Below, in pieces: positions 17,614 through 27,730 of a DNA stretch of 64,000 bases (its first letter is position 1; every line of letters begins with the position of its first letter). The notes beneath the pieces are model-generated. The model did not search any database and was not told the origin of the DNA. It saw only the letters and a list, made by a program, of their open reading frames with translations. Made by a program: the position numbers and the translations under genes. Source of the DNA: Pseudomonas sp. B21-028 (GTDB taxonomy: Bacteria; Pseudomonadota; Gammaproteobacteria; Pseudomonadales; Pseudomonadaceae); contig NZ_CP087184.1 in NCBI RefSeq assembly GCF_024749045.1, forward strand, positions 558,001 through 622,000. Direction: 5' to 3'.

Positions 17614-17946
17614 TTAATGGCCGGCGGTCTTGGAGAATAGCTGGATCACCACAACCCCTAGCACAATCAGCGCCATCCCCAGCATCGCCGGTATGTCCAG
17701 CTTCTGCCCGTAGATGAACAGCGCCGCGACGCTGACCATGACGATGCCCATCCCGGCCCAGACCGCATACGCCACGCCCACCGGGACGCTGCGCACCACC
17801 AGGGTCAACATCCAGAAAGCGATGCCGTAGCCCGCGACCACCAGTATCAGGGGCAGGGGCGTGCTCAGGCCTTTCACCGCTTTCATCGAAACGGTGGCGA
17901 TCACTTCGGCGCAGATGGCGATAGCGAGGTAGTAGTAGGCATTCAT
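17614..17946 (-). CDS. emrE: Small multidrug resistance transporter, EmrE-type
   Basis: A 110-residue inner-membrane protein with four transmembrane helices, the length and profile of the SMR family. It exchanges protons for quaternary ammonium and other cationic compounds as a homodimer. The essential acidic residue is Glu14 in AIAICAEVIATVSMKA. The loop sequence AYAVWAGMGIV is the SMR signature in helix 3. It is transcribed divergently from the LysR-type gene at 18049, with the two starts about 100 bases apart, and the regulator may control it. SugE/GdX guanidinium exporters are close relatives, but the motif following Glu14 and the tail KLDIPAMLG fit EmrE better. Confidence 0.9.
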   Translation of the reverse strand: MNAYYYLAIAICAEVIATVSMKAVKGLSTPLPLILVVAGYGIAFWMLTLVVRSVPVGVAYAVWAGMGIVMVSVAALFIYGQKLDIPAMLGMALIVLGVVVIQLFSKTAGH

Positions 17947-18020
17947 GGCGAGACCTCTTTGACTGTTGCGTCTTTCGATGTCGCCATTCTAGTGCCTGGC
18001 TAGATGCGGTAAAGTCATTA

Positions 18021-18041
18021 CCTATCTGTTAAAGAGATAGG
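18021..18041. promoter_or_regulatory. Palindromic candidate LysR operator
   Basis: CCTATCT and AGATAGG form a perfect seven-base inverted repeat around a seven-base spacer, lying 7 bases before the LysR-type gene start and in the divergent gap with emrE. LysR regulators usually bind interrupted dyads of this kind. Binding is inferred. Confidence 0.5.
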
Positions 18042-18048
18042 TTGGGTC

Positions 18049-18939
18049 ATGAACGTTGAGTGGAATCTTGAGCAATTGCGACTGTTCGTTGGGGTCGCCG
18101 AAAAACGTTCGTTTTCCGCCGTCGCCCGGGATCAACGCAAGGCCCAATCGGCTGTCAGCAGCGCGATTGCCTTGCTGGAAACCGACTTGGGCGTGAGCCT
18201 GTTCGAGCGCAGCAGCGGCCGCCAGCCGCAGCTCACCGATGCTGGCGAGGCATTGCTCGAGGAAGCGCGGGAGGTGTTGCGCCAATGTGAGCGCCTCAAT
18301 GGCCGGGCCCTGGCCTTGATGCGCGGCCAGGAAGCGTCGCTGCGCCTGGCCCAGGACGAAGCCATGCCCTATCAACCGGTCATCGACAGCCTGGTGGCGT
18401 TGGCCGAGCAATTCCCCACTCTTGAGGTGCAACTGGCCAGTGCGGCCCAGGGCGATGTGGCGCGCAAATTGGTGGAGCGTCGCGCTGACCTGGGCTTGTT
18501 GTTCTACCACGACCAGATCCCCGAAGCGCTGGAGCGCCGGGTGTTGGGCAGCGTCGAGATGGTCACGGTGTGTAGCAAGGGGCATCCGCTGGCCAGCCAC
18601 GACTACGTGTCCTGCCGGGAAATGGCCCGGCACCGGCAGTTGTTGATGGCGACCCAGTCCAGCGTCTACCCCGGCAGCGAGCAGGCCAGCCCGCAGGTCT
18701 GGCGCGCCGACAGTTTCTATGTCCTGGCCGAATGGCTGAGAAGTGGCCTGGGCTGGGCCTGGCTGCCGCGGCACGTGGTGCAGTATCCGGAGTACCTGGG
18801 CGACATGGTCGAACTCAACAGTGAATGGACCCCTCCAGCGTTGGTGGTGGAGCTGGTCTGGCGCCGCGACGAACCCCTGGGCCCGGCCGCGCGCTGGCTG
18901 GCGGAACGTTTTGCGGTGCAGTTGCAGGCGATCGGCTGA
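18049..18939 (+). CDS. LysR-type transcriptional regulator
   Basis: A 296-residue regulator with an N-terminal winged helix-turn-helix (LEQLRLFVGVAEKRSF to LGVSLFERS, residues about 7-60) and a C-terminal periplasmic-binding-protein-like effector domain (about 90-290). The pattern SFSAVARDQRKAQSAVS is the recognition region. ATG 18049 is preceded by GGGT and by a perfect dyad. It is divergent from emrE, which it may regulate, perhaps by sensing a cationic substrate, and it probably represses itself. The next gene, waaA, starts 22 bases after its stop but is functionally unrelated. Effector unknown. Confidence 0.9.
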   Translation: MNVEWNLEQLRLFVGVAEKRSFSAVARDQRKAQSAVSSAIALLETDLGVSLFERSSGRQPQLTDAGEALLEEAREVLRQCERLNGRALALMRGQEASLRLAQDEAMPYQPVIDSLVALAEQFPTLEVQLASAAQGDVARKLVERRADLGLLFYHDQIPEALERRVLGSVEMVTVCSKGHPLASHDYVSCREMARHRQLLMATQSSVYPGSEQASPQVWRADSFYVLAEWLRSGLGWAWLPRHVVQYPEYLGDMVELNSEWTPPALVVELVWRRDEPLGPAARWLAERFAVQLQAIG

Positions 18940-18961
18940 AAAACCGATAAACTCCGCCGCC

Positions 18962-20242
18962 ATGAACAGAACTCTCTATAGCGCATTGTTTTACCTGGGG
19001 CTGCCATTGGTAGCGTTTCGGCTGTGGTTGCGGGCGCGCAAGGCGCCGGCGTATGCCCGGCGCATCGGCGAGCGGTTTTCCTGGGGCCTGCCGGTCATGG
19101 CCCAGGGCGGTATCTGGGTCCATGCGGTGTCGGTGGGCGAAAGCATCGCCGCGGCGCCGATGATTCGTGCCCTGTTGCAACGTTATCCACAGTTGCCCAT
19201 CACCGTGACCTGCATGACACCCACGGGCTCGGAGCGGATCCAGGCGTTATTCGCCAATGAGCCACGCATCCAGCATTGTTACTTGCCTTACGACTTGCCT
19301 TGCGCCGCCAGGCGTTTTCTTGATCGGGTTCGTCCGACCCTGGCGGTGATCATGGAAACCGAGCTGTGGCCCAACCACATCCATCAATGCGCCAGGCGCG
19401 GTATCCCCGTGGCCTTGGCGAATGCGCGTTTGTCGGAGCGTTCGGCCCGGGGCTATGCACGCTTTCCCAAGCTCACCCGGCCGATGCTGGCCGAGATGAG
19501 CCTGTTTGCCGTCCAGACCGAAGCCGAGGCCGAACGTTTCCGCCAGTTGGGCGCCCGGGCGGACACCGTTGAGGTGACCGGCTCGATCAAGTTCGACCTG
19601 ACCATCGACCCGCAACTGCTCGAACGCGCCAGTGCCCTGCGCGGCCAGTGGCAGGCGACGGATCGCCCGGTCTGGATTGCCGCGAGCACCCATGAGGGCG
19701 AAGACGAGGTGGTGCTGGCAGCCCACCGTCGACTACTCGACAGTTACCCCGATGCGTTGCTGATCCTGGTGCCACGTCATCCCGAGCGCTTCGATGCCGT
19801 GCATCAGTTGTGTGAAAACGAAGGTTTTGCCACGGTCCGGCGCTCCAGCGCACAGCCCGTGACTGCACAAGTCTCGGTGCTGCTGGGCGACACCATGGGC
19901 GAACTGCTGTTTCTCTACGCGTTGGCCGACAGCGCGTTCGTGGGCGGTAGCCTGGTGCCCAACGGCGGGCACAATCTGCTGGAGCCGGCGGCGCTGTCGA
20001 AACCGGTGCTCAGCGGGCCGCACCTGTTTAACTTCCTCGAAATCGCCGCGCAACTGCGCAGCGCCGGGGCGTTGCAGGAGGTCGAAGATGCCGAAAGCCT
20101 GGCCTGGGCGATACAACGTCTGTTCGAACTGCCCCGGGATGCACAGCGCATGGCCGAGGCGGGACTGAAGGTGATGCGCACCAATCAGGGCGCGTTGCAG
20201 CGGTTGCTGGAGGGGTTGGGCCGGTTGATTTCCGACCGGTAA
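18962..20242 (+). CDS. waaA: Kdo transferase WaaA
   Basis: The enzyme adds Kdo from CMP-Kdo to lipid IVA, the first committed step of core LPS, at the cytoplasmic face of the inner membrane. The 426-residue protein has a short N-terminal membrane anchor (about 5-22), a GT-B/GT30 fold, the catalytic Glu60 in HAVSVGESIAA, AVIMETELWPN near residue 130, and LVPRHPERFD and SLVPNGGHNLLEP in the C-terminal half. Length equals the 425 residues of P. aeruginosa WaaA. ATG 18962 is chosen over the longer frame, which runs back into the LysR gene. It sits 9 kb from hldE/msbA, as in P. aeruginosa. Confidence 0.95.
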   Translation: MNRTLYSALFYLGLPLVAFRLWLRARKAPAYARRIGERFSWGLPVMAQGGIWVHAVSVGESIAAAPMIRALLQRYPQLPITVTCMTPTGSERIQALFANEPRIQHCYLPYDLPCAARRFLDRVRPTLAVIMETELWPNHIHQCARRGIPVALANARLSERSARGYARFPKLTRPMLAEMSLFAVQTEAEAERFRQLGARADTVEVTGSIKFDLTIDPQLLERASALRGQWQATDRPVWIAASTHEGEDEVVLAAHRRLLDSYPDALLILVPRHPERFDAVHQLCENEGFATVRRSSAQPVTAQVSVLLGDTMGELLFLYALADSAFVGGSLVPNGGHNLLEPAALSKPVLSGPHLFNFLEIAAQLRSAGALQEVEDAESLAWAIQRLFELPRDAQRMAEAGLKVMRTNQGALQRLLEGLGRLISDR

Positions 20243-20250
20243 TCGTCGCC

Positions 20251-20396
20251 CTTGTGGCGAGGAGATTTATCTGTGGCGAGGGGATTTATCCCCGCTGGGG
20301 TGCGCAGCAGCCCCAAGACCTGAAAGCGCGGTGTGCCAGGTAGTTTGAAGGGGGGCGCTACGCACCCCAGCGGGGATAAATCCCCTCGCCACAAAG
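20251..20396. repeat. Long hairpin repeat, copy B (REPIN-like)
   Basis: Second copy of the 145-base element at 17441, in the same orientation and about 95% identical by eye. It again has a truncated arm tip at its left end and the same 52-53 base spacer. It lies between the convergent waaA and tolC genes and can fold into a hairpin that could serve as a terminator for both. The two copies bracket emrE, lysR and waaA. Confidence 0.85.
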
Positions 20397-20407
20397 GTTA
20401 CTGCTGC

Positions 20408-21847
20408 TTACTGCGCCGACCGCGAACGCAACTGCTCCGACGCTGCCTGCGCCAGGTCCGGCGGCAGGAAGTCCTTGTCCGGGTTGTAGTCGGGCTTGAG
20501 GTAGCGTGACAGGTCCTGCAGGTCGGCCGGGCTGAGGGTGCCGGCGGCTTGCTTGAGGCGCAGGTTGTCGAGGATGTAGTCGTAGCGGGCGTTGTTGTAG
20601 TTGCGCACCGAGGTGTACAGCTGGCGCTGGGCATCCAGCACATCGACGATGTTGCGAGTCCCCACCTGATAACCGATCTCCGTGGCCTCCACCGCGCTCT
20701 GGTTGGAGATGATCGACTGGCGCCGGGCCTGGACCTGTTCCACGTCGGTATTCACCGCGCGGTGCAGGTTGCGGGTGTTTTCCACCACTTGTCGGCGCAG
20801 GCCTTCGCGTTGCTGCTCGGTCTGGGTGAGCTGCGAGTAGGACTCGCGCACCTGGGAGCTGGTCAGCCCGCCGCTGTAGATCGGGATACTCAATTGCAGG
20901 CCGATGGTGCGCTGCTCGGCATCGCCACCGTAGCGCTGGCCGGTCGGGCTCGGGTTGGTAAAGCCGAGGCCGTCGTTGTCGCCTTTTTTGTACTGGGCTA
21001 TCGCGTCGAGCGTGGGCGCGTGACCGGCCTTGCGTTGGCGCAGCGTGTCTTCGGCGGCGTCGACGGCGTAGTTGCTGGCCAGCAGGTTGAGGTTCTGCTT
21101 GGCTGCGGTGTCGACCCAGGCCTTGGCGTCATTCGGAACCGGCGGCAGGATCGGCAGCGTATGGACGATGCCCTGGATCGAGTTGTACTGGCGGTTGGTC
21201 AGGGTGATCAGTGCTTCGAACGCATCCTCGACCTGACGCTGGGCGATGATCCGGTTGGCGCGAGCCGTGTCGTAGCTGGCCTGGGATTGCAGCACGTCGG
21301 TCTTGTCCGACAGACCGACGTCGAAGCGTTCGTTGGACTGGTCGAGCTGACGCTTGAAAGCCGCTTCCTCGGCCTTGGTCGAGGCCAGGTTGTCCTGGCT
21401 GCGCAGCACGTTGAAATAGCTCTCGGCGCTTTGCAGGATCATGTTCTGCTCGGTGGCCGACAGTTGCAGCGATGCTTGTTCGTTGACGGATTTTGCCGCT
21501 TGCAACTGGAACCAGCGATCGGCCCGGAACAGGGGCTGGGACAACGTGGCCTGGTAAACCGTGGCGCTGCGGGTGGCGGTCATCGCCGGCTGGTCGAGCT
21601 CGGTACGGCTGTTGTTCAGGTCGGCGCCGGCCGACAGGTTGGGCAACAACCCGGCGCGGGCCTGGGGCACCACTTCTTTCTGGGCGCCGTACTGGGCGCG
21701 GGCGGCGGCCAGGTCGGCGTTGTTGTCCACCGCCTCCTGATACACGCTCACCAGATCCGTCCGGGTGGATAAGGGCGCTTCGGCAGCCCAGGCCATTCCA
21801 TTGGACGCACAAGACACGGCAAGGGCCAGTGAGAGTTTGCGCAGCAT
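20408..21847 (-). CDS. tolC: TolC family outer membrane channel
   Basis: A 479-residue outer membrane efflux/secretion channel working with inner-membrane pumps or type I secretion systems. A signal peptide covers residues 1 to about 22 (KLSLALAVSCASNGMAWA). The body contains two related OEP repeats, with long coiled-coil-forming stretches such as LSATEQNMILQSAESYFNVL, VGLSDKTDVLQSQASYDTAR and the mirrored VGTRNIVDVLDAQRQLYTS. Those two repeat motifs (VG-S/T-x2-D/V-V-LxxQ/L) mark the trimeric alpha-barrel entrance. Family length is about 450-490. It is divergent from thiC. The P. aeruginosa relative PA4974 lies beside thiC too. Partners are encoded elsewhere. Confidence 0.93.
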   Translation of the reverse strand: MLRKLSLALAVSCASNGMAWAAEAPLSTRTDLVSVYQEAVDNNADLAAARAQYGAQKEVVPQARAGLLPNLSAGADLNNSRTELDQPAMTATRSATVYQATLSQPLFRADRWFQLQAAKSVNEQASLQLSATEQNMILQSAESYFNVLRSQDNLASTKAEEAAFKRQLDQSNERFDVGLSDKTDVLQSQASYDTARANRIIAQRQVEDAFEALITLTNRQYNSIQGIVHTLPILPPVPNDAKAWVDTAAKQNLNLLASNYAVDAAEDTLRQRKAGHAPTLDAIAQYKKGDNDGLGFTNPSPTGQRYGGDAEQRTIGLQLSIPIYSGGLTSSQVRESYSQLTQTEQQREGLRRQVVENTRNLHRAVNTDVEQVQARRQSIISNQSAVEATEIGYQVGTRNIVDVLDAQRQLYTSVRNYNNARYDYILDNLRLKQAAGTLSPADLQDLSRYLKPDYNPDKDFLPPDLAQAASEQLRSRSAQ

Positions 21848-22007
21848 GAGGCGATCCCTATTTCACGGATGAGTAGCGCACAAGAGGCGCGGCGTAGCGA
21901 GTGTAGTTGCGCACGCGCATGGCAACAATCCTGTATATGCGCCATTCATCACGCCTTTTGCTGCGGTGATGGCGTTCTTTCGTGGTTGTGTCTAGACTGG
22001 CCGGGTT

Positions 22008-24173
<2,166 letters not shown>

Positions 24174-24182
24174 TCCGAGCTG

Positions 24183-24210
24183 ATGGTGGCGGTGTCTTCA
24201 CCGCCGCCAT
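24183..24210. other. Stable stem-loop immediately after thiC
   Basis: Arms 24183-24194 and 24199-24210 pair with a single G-U type mismatch around the loop tctt. There is no T-run, so it is not a clear Rho-independent terminator; it may protect the thiC transcript or attenuate read-through to cytX. Confidence 0.45.
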
Positions 24211-24307
24211 CGCGAGCAGGCTCGCTCCCACAGTGGATCGCGGTGTACACAAATCCTGTGTCTACCGCCGACCCCTTGTGGGAGCGAGCCTGCTCGCGAT
24301 AGCGGTC
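24203..24307. repeat. REP doublet in thiC-cytX gap
   Basis: Two REP units in inverted orientation, with core cgcgagcaggctcgctccca at 24211 and its reverse complement near 24278-24300, separated by a short spacer. This is the typical REPIN arrangement of P. fluorescens genomes. Confidence 0.8.
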
Positions 24308-24341
24308 GCTAAAACAATAGATATCCTCTGAGATAACCCCC

Positions 24342-25634
24342 TTGAACATCCAACCCAGCACCTACTCCCCCGACATCGCCGTCCCCACGGACAAACGCGT
24401 CTTCGGCGCCCGCGATCTCTTCTCTCTGTGGTTCTCCCTCGGCATCGGCCTGATGGTCTTGCAGGTCGGTGCCTTGCTGGCACCGGGCCTGGGCCTGGGC
24501 GGTTCGTTGCTGGCGATTTTCCTCGGCACGCTGGTGGGCGTCCTGCTGCTGGCGGCCGTCGGGGTGATCGGCAGCGACACCGGCCTGTCGGCCATGGCCG
24601 CCCTCAAGCTCAGCCTGGGCCGCAAAGGCGCGAGCGTGCCGGCGGTATTGAACCTGCTGCAGCTGATCGGCTGGGGCTCGTTCGAAATCATCGTCATGCG
24701 CGACGCCGCCAGCCTGCTAGGCGCCCGGGCCTTCGGCGAAGGCAGCCTCGGGGCGACTCCGCTGCTGTGGACCTTGTTCTTCGGTGCCCTGGCCACCTTG
24801 CTCGCGGTGAGCGGGCCGTTGACCTTCGTGCGCAAAGTGCTGCGCAAATGGGGCATCTGGTTGCTGCTGGCGGCCTGCATCTGGCTGACCTGGAACCTGT
24901 TCGCCAAGGCCGACCTGGCGGCGCTGTGGGCCCAGGCTGGCGACGGCTCGATGCCCTTGGCCGTGGGCTTTGATATCGCGATTGCCATGCCGTTGTCCTG
25001 GCTGCCGCTGATCGCCGACTACTCACGCTTCGGCAAGCGCGCCAGGAATGTCTTCGGCGGCACGGCACTGGGGTTCTTCATCGGTAACTTCTGGCTGATG
25101 AGCCTGGGCGTGGCCTACACCCTGGCGTTCGCGCCGAGCGGTGAAGTCAATGCGCTGTTGCTGGCCCTGGCGGGCGCGGGATTGGGCATTCCACTGCTGC
25201 TGATTCTGCTGGACGAGTCGGAAAACGCGTTTGCCGACATCCATTCGGCGGCGGTGTCCAGCGGCATGTTGTCGGGCTTGAAGGTCGAGCACCTGGCGTT
25301 GGCGATTGGTGTCATCTGCACCCTGATCGCCTGCGTCGCGCCGTTGGCGCAGTACCAGAACTTCCTGTTGCTGATCGGCTCGGTGTTCGCACCGCTGTTC
25401 GGCGTGGTACTGGTGGACCACTTCATCCTGCGCAAACGCAGCAGCCAGGTGGTCTCAGCTTCGTTGCGCTGGCCGGCGCTGTTGGCCTGGTTGGGTGGGG
25501 TGAGTACTTATCACGTGCTGGCCAATTTCTACCCCGACATCGGCGCAACCCTGCCGTCGCTGGTCCTGGCAGGGCTGCTGCAACTGTTGCTGGGCCGGGC
25601 TTTCAGCTACGGCCGGGAAACAGCTCGGGTTTGA
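24342..25634 (+). CDS. cytX: Putative hydroxymethylpyrimidine transporter CytX
   Basis: A 430-residue inner-membrane permease of the NCS1 (nucleobase-cation-symport) family with about twelve membrane segments. Motifs: LFSLWFSLGIGLMVLQVG in helix 1, NLLQLIGWGSFEIIVMRD in helix 3 and PLIADYSRFGKRARN, the conserved family motif before helix 8. The start is TTG 24342; there is no in-frame ATG close by and the TTG places helix 1 at residue 27. It follows thiC after a REP doublet and should share the riboswitch-controlled message at least in part. Together with position, the assignment to HMP uptake is sound but inferred. The 3' end overlaps the convergent lipoprotein gene by 32 bases. Confidence 0.85.
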   Translation: MNIQPSTYSPDIAVPTDKRVFGARDLFSLWFSLGIGLMVLQVGALLAPGLGLGGSLLAIFLGTLVGVLLLAAVGVIGSDTGLSAMAALKLSLGRKGASVPAVLNLLQLIGWGSFEIIVMRDAASLLGARAFGEGSLGATPLLWTLFFGALATLLAVSGPLTFVRKVLRKWGIWLLLAACIWLTWNLFAKADLAALWAQAGDGSMPLAVGFDIAIAMPLSWLPLIADYSRFGKRARNVFGGTALGFFIGNFWLMSLGVAYTLAFAPSGEVNALLLALAGAGLGIPLLLILLDESENAFADIHSAAVSSGMLSGLKVEHLALAIGVICTLIACVAPLAQYQNFLLLIGSVFAPLFGVVLVDHFILRKRSSQVVSASLRWPALLAWLGGVSTYHVLANFYPDIGATLPSLVLAGLLQLLLGRAFSYGRETARV

Positions 25635-26346
25635 GAATGCCATTGAGGCGGGGGTAAGCGATCTTCAATTCGATGTGGCCCAGGGCGTAAGGCGCAATGG
25701 TGCTGGTTTCGTACTTGAGGATCACCCCGCCGTAGGTCAGCGCCACGTTCTGGGTTTTCTGGAAGTGCCACTGCTTCATGAACTCCGGCTCCTGATCCAG
25801 CTTGGTGCTGATCAGCCAGCTGTTATGCGCCACCTGGGCCGCTTTCCAGAACGCTTCTTCCTGGCCCGGCAGCAGCATGTCCGACAGCGCCAGTACCTTG
25901 TGCTGCTGGCGCGAATAATTGATGAACCCGCGCCCCGGCGTGCCATGGGCGCCGCCGGTGTCCAGGTAACTGGACAACTCGATGATCACCAGGCCGTCAT
26001 GTTGCTCACGTACCTTGGCCTGCAAGTAGCTGCTGGTGCGCGACGCGGCGTTGCGCAAGAACTGCTCGCGATACGCCGCCAGCGTTGGCGCCGCCGGCGT
26101 GTCGGGTGTGTGGGTCATTTGCAGCAGGCGCTTTTCGACGATACCGTCCAGGGCCGGCTCGGCGGGAAAGTGCACGGTGTCGATGTTCACCAGCGGACAG
26201 TCGGCACTGGCGCAGCCTTGCTGCAATTGCTCCGAGGCATCGCGGGTGGTTTCCAGTGGCGTGCGATAGTTGGGTTGGAACAGGCTTTGGCAAGCACCCA
26301 GTGTCAGGGCAATGGCGGCCAGCGAAGCAATTCTGAAAAGCGACAT
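25603..26346 (-). CDS. DUF3298/RsiV-like lipoprotein
   Basis: A 247-residue predicted outer-membrane or periplasmic lipoprotein. The signal peptide ends in the lipobox LGAC at residues 16-19 (Cys19 being lipidated). The residue after Cys is Gln, not Asp, which favours outer-membrane sorting. The C-terminal half resembles the DUF4163/DUF3298 beta domain also found in RsiV, with LSSYLDTGGAHGTPGRGF and VLALSDMLLPGQEEAF as typical blocks. P. aeruginosa has an orthologous gene next to nudF. Its 3' end overlaps the end of cytX. It is divergent from nudF with 212 bases between. Function is unknown; a lysozyme-binding role is known only for the Bacillus relative. Confidence 0.85.
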   Translation of the reverse strand: MSLFRIASLAAIALTLGACQSLFQPNYRTPLETTRDASEQLQQGCASADCPLVNIDTVHFPAEPALDGIVEKRLLQMTHTPDTPAAPTLAAYREQFLRNAASRTSSYLQAKVREQHDGLVIIELSSYLDTGGAHGTPGRGFINYSRQQHKVLALSDMLLPGQEEAFWKAAQVAHNSWLISTKLDQEPEFMKQWHFQKTQNVALTYGGVILKYETSTIAPYALGHIELKIAYPRLNGILKPELFPGRS

Positions 26347-26558
26347 GGGCGTCCTTCATGAAACGGGGAAAGGCAAAAAGTTACCCGCTTCGACTGTCAG
26401 CAGGGCAATCAGTTCGCCACTAAACTCATTAGAATTCTTTCACCTCCCGCCGTCCATCCCGATGAGAGGAAAGGGGCTGCATCAAGGGTACGGGCGCGTT
26501 AGGATGGCGCGAAGCCGAGGTAGGAACCTCGCATCGATTGCTTCAGACGAGGACTGCC

Positions 26559-27176
26559 ATGACTGATTTCGCCAACGCCACACCGACCACCGTGGACATT
26601 GTCAAACGCGACAGCTGCTATCAGGGTTTCTACAAACTCGATCGCGTCCAGTTGCGCCATGAGTTGTTCGCCGGCGGCATGAGCCGTGAAATCAGCCGTG
26701 AGTTGTTCGTGCGCCATGATGCGGTGTGCGTCTTGCCCTACGACCCACAGCGCGATGAGGTGGTGCTGATCGAACAGTTTCGTGTCGGCGCCATGGGCAA
26801 GACCCCCAATCCTTGGCTGGTGGAGCTGGTGGCGGGCCTGATCGACAAGGACGAACAACCGGAAGAAGTTGCTCATCGTGAAGCGCAGGAGGAAGCTGGG
26901 CTGGACTTCGCTGCGCTTTGGCCGATGACCAAGTATTTCCCATCGCCGGGCGGCAGCGACGAGTTTGTCCATCTTTACCTGGGGCGTTGCGACAGCACGG
27001 GGGCCGGCGGCCTGCACGGGCTTGTAGAGGAAGCCGAAGACATTCGCGTGAAGGCCTGGGCTTTCGAGGACGCCTTGCAGGCGGTGCGCGACGGACGGAT
27101 CTGCAACGCGGCCAGCATCATTGCCTTGCAATGGCTGGCCTTGAATCGCGATGAAGTGAGGGGGCTATGGTCTTAA
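26559..27176 (+). CDS. nudF: ADP-ribose pyrophosphatase NudF
   Basis: A cytoplasmic Nudix hydrolase of 205 residues that splits ADP-ribose into AMP and ribose 5-phosphate. The complete Nudix box G-x5-E-x7-REUxEExGU occupies residues 93-115 (GLIDKDEQPEE and REAQEEAGLD). The region VELVAG just before it and PSPGGSDEFVHLYLG after it are typical of the NudF/ASPPase subgroup. I chose ATG 26559. The 3' end overlaps the DUF1249 gene by 10 bases, followed by cpdA, the same order as in P. aeruginosa and E. coli. Confidence 0.94.
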   Translation: MTDFANATPTTVDIVKRDSCYQGFYKLDRVQLRHELFAGGMSREISRELFVRHDAVCVLPYDPQRDEVVLIEQFRVGAMGKTPNPWLVELVAGLIDKDEQPEEVAHREAQEEAGLDFAALWPMTKYFPSPGGSDEFVHLYLGRCDSTGAGGLHGLVEEAEDIRVKAWAFEDALQAVRDGRICNAASIIALQWLALNRDEVRGLWS

Positions 27177-27619
27177 GCAAGCTGCGCGATCGCTATCGCG
27201 TCGATCTGGTCGGGCTGCAAGCCGCCTGCGAGGCCAACTACGCCCGCCTGATGCGCTTGCTGCCGGACATGCGCAACGACCCGGCGCCGCGCCGCATCGC
27301 CGTGACCCACGGCGACCAGATGCTCGGCGTACTGGCGCTCGAAGTGCTGCAGACCTGCCCGTACACCACCACCTTGCAAGTGCGCCAGGAACACAGCCTG
27401 CCCTGGCTGCCGGTGCCGCAGCTGGAGGTTCAGGTCTATCACGATGCGCGCATGGCCGAAGTGGTGAGCGCCGAGCATGCAAGACGCTTTCGTGGCATCT
27501 ATCCTTACCCCAATGCCTCGATGCACCAGCCGGACGAAAAGGCCCAGTTGAATCTGTTCCTGGGTGAATGGCTGAGTCATTGCCTGGCGCTGGGTCACGA
27601 GTTCGAAGTGGTTCGCTAG
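27167..27619 (+). CDS. yqiB: DUF1249 protein, YqiB-like
   Basis: A 150-residue soluble protein of the DUF1249 family (E. coli YqiB), with the recognisable blocks ANYARLMRLLPDM, LEVQVYHDARMAEVV and YPNASMHQPDEKAQLNLFL. The family has no known biochemical function, but it is consistently found between nudF and cpdA. ATG 27167 has GAGGGGG just upstream and overlaps the end of nudF, indicating coupling. The length is the family norm. Confidence 0.9.
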   Translation: MVLSKLRDRYRVDLVGLQAACEANYARLMRLLPDMRNDPAPRRIAVTHGDQMLGVLALEVLQTCPYTTTLQVRQEHSLPWLPVPQLEVQVYHDARMAEVVSAEHARRFRGIYPYPNASMHQPDEKAQLNLFLGEWLSHCLALGHEFEVVR

Positions 27620-27730
27620 CGCAGTGCGCTGTCTGTGAACCGGTTCCGGTTCGCGGGTTTCCCCTTTCGATCATCCCCAGCATAATTGCGACTTCATCCA
27701 ATGGCGTGATCGCGCCTGGGAGAGAGCGAT

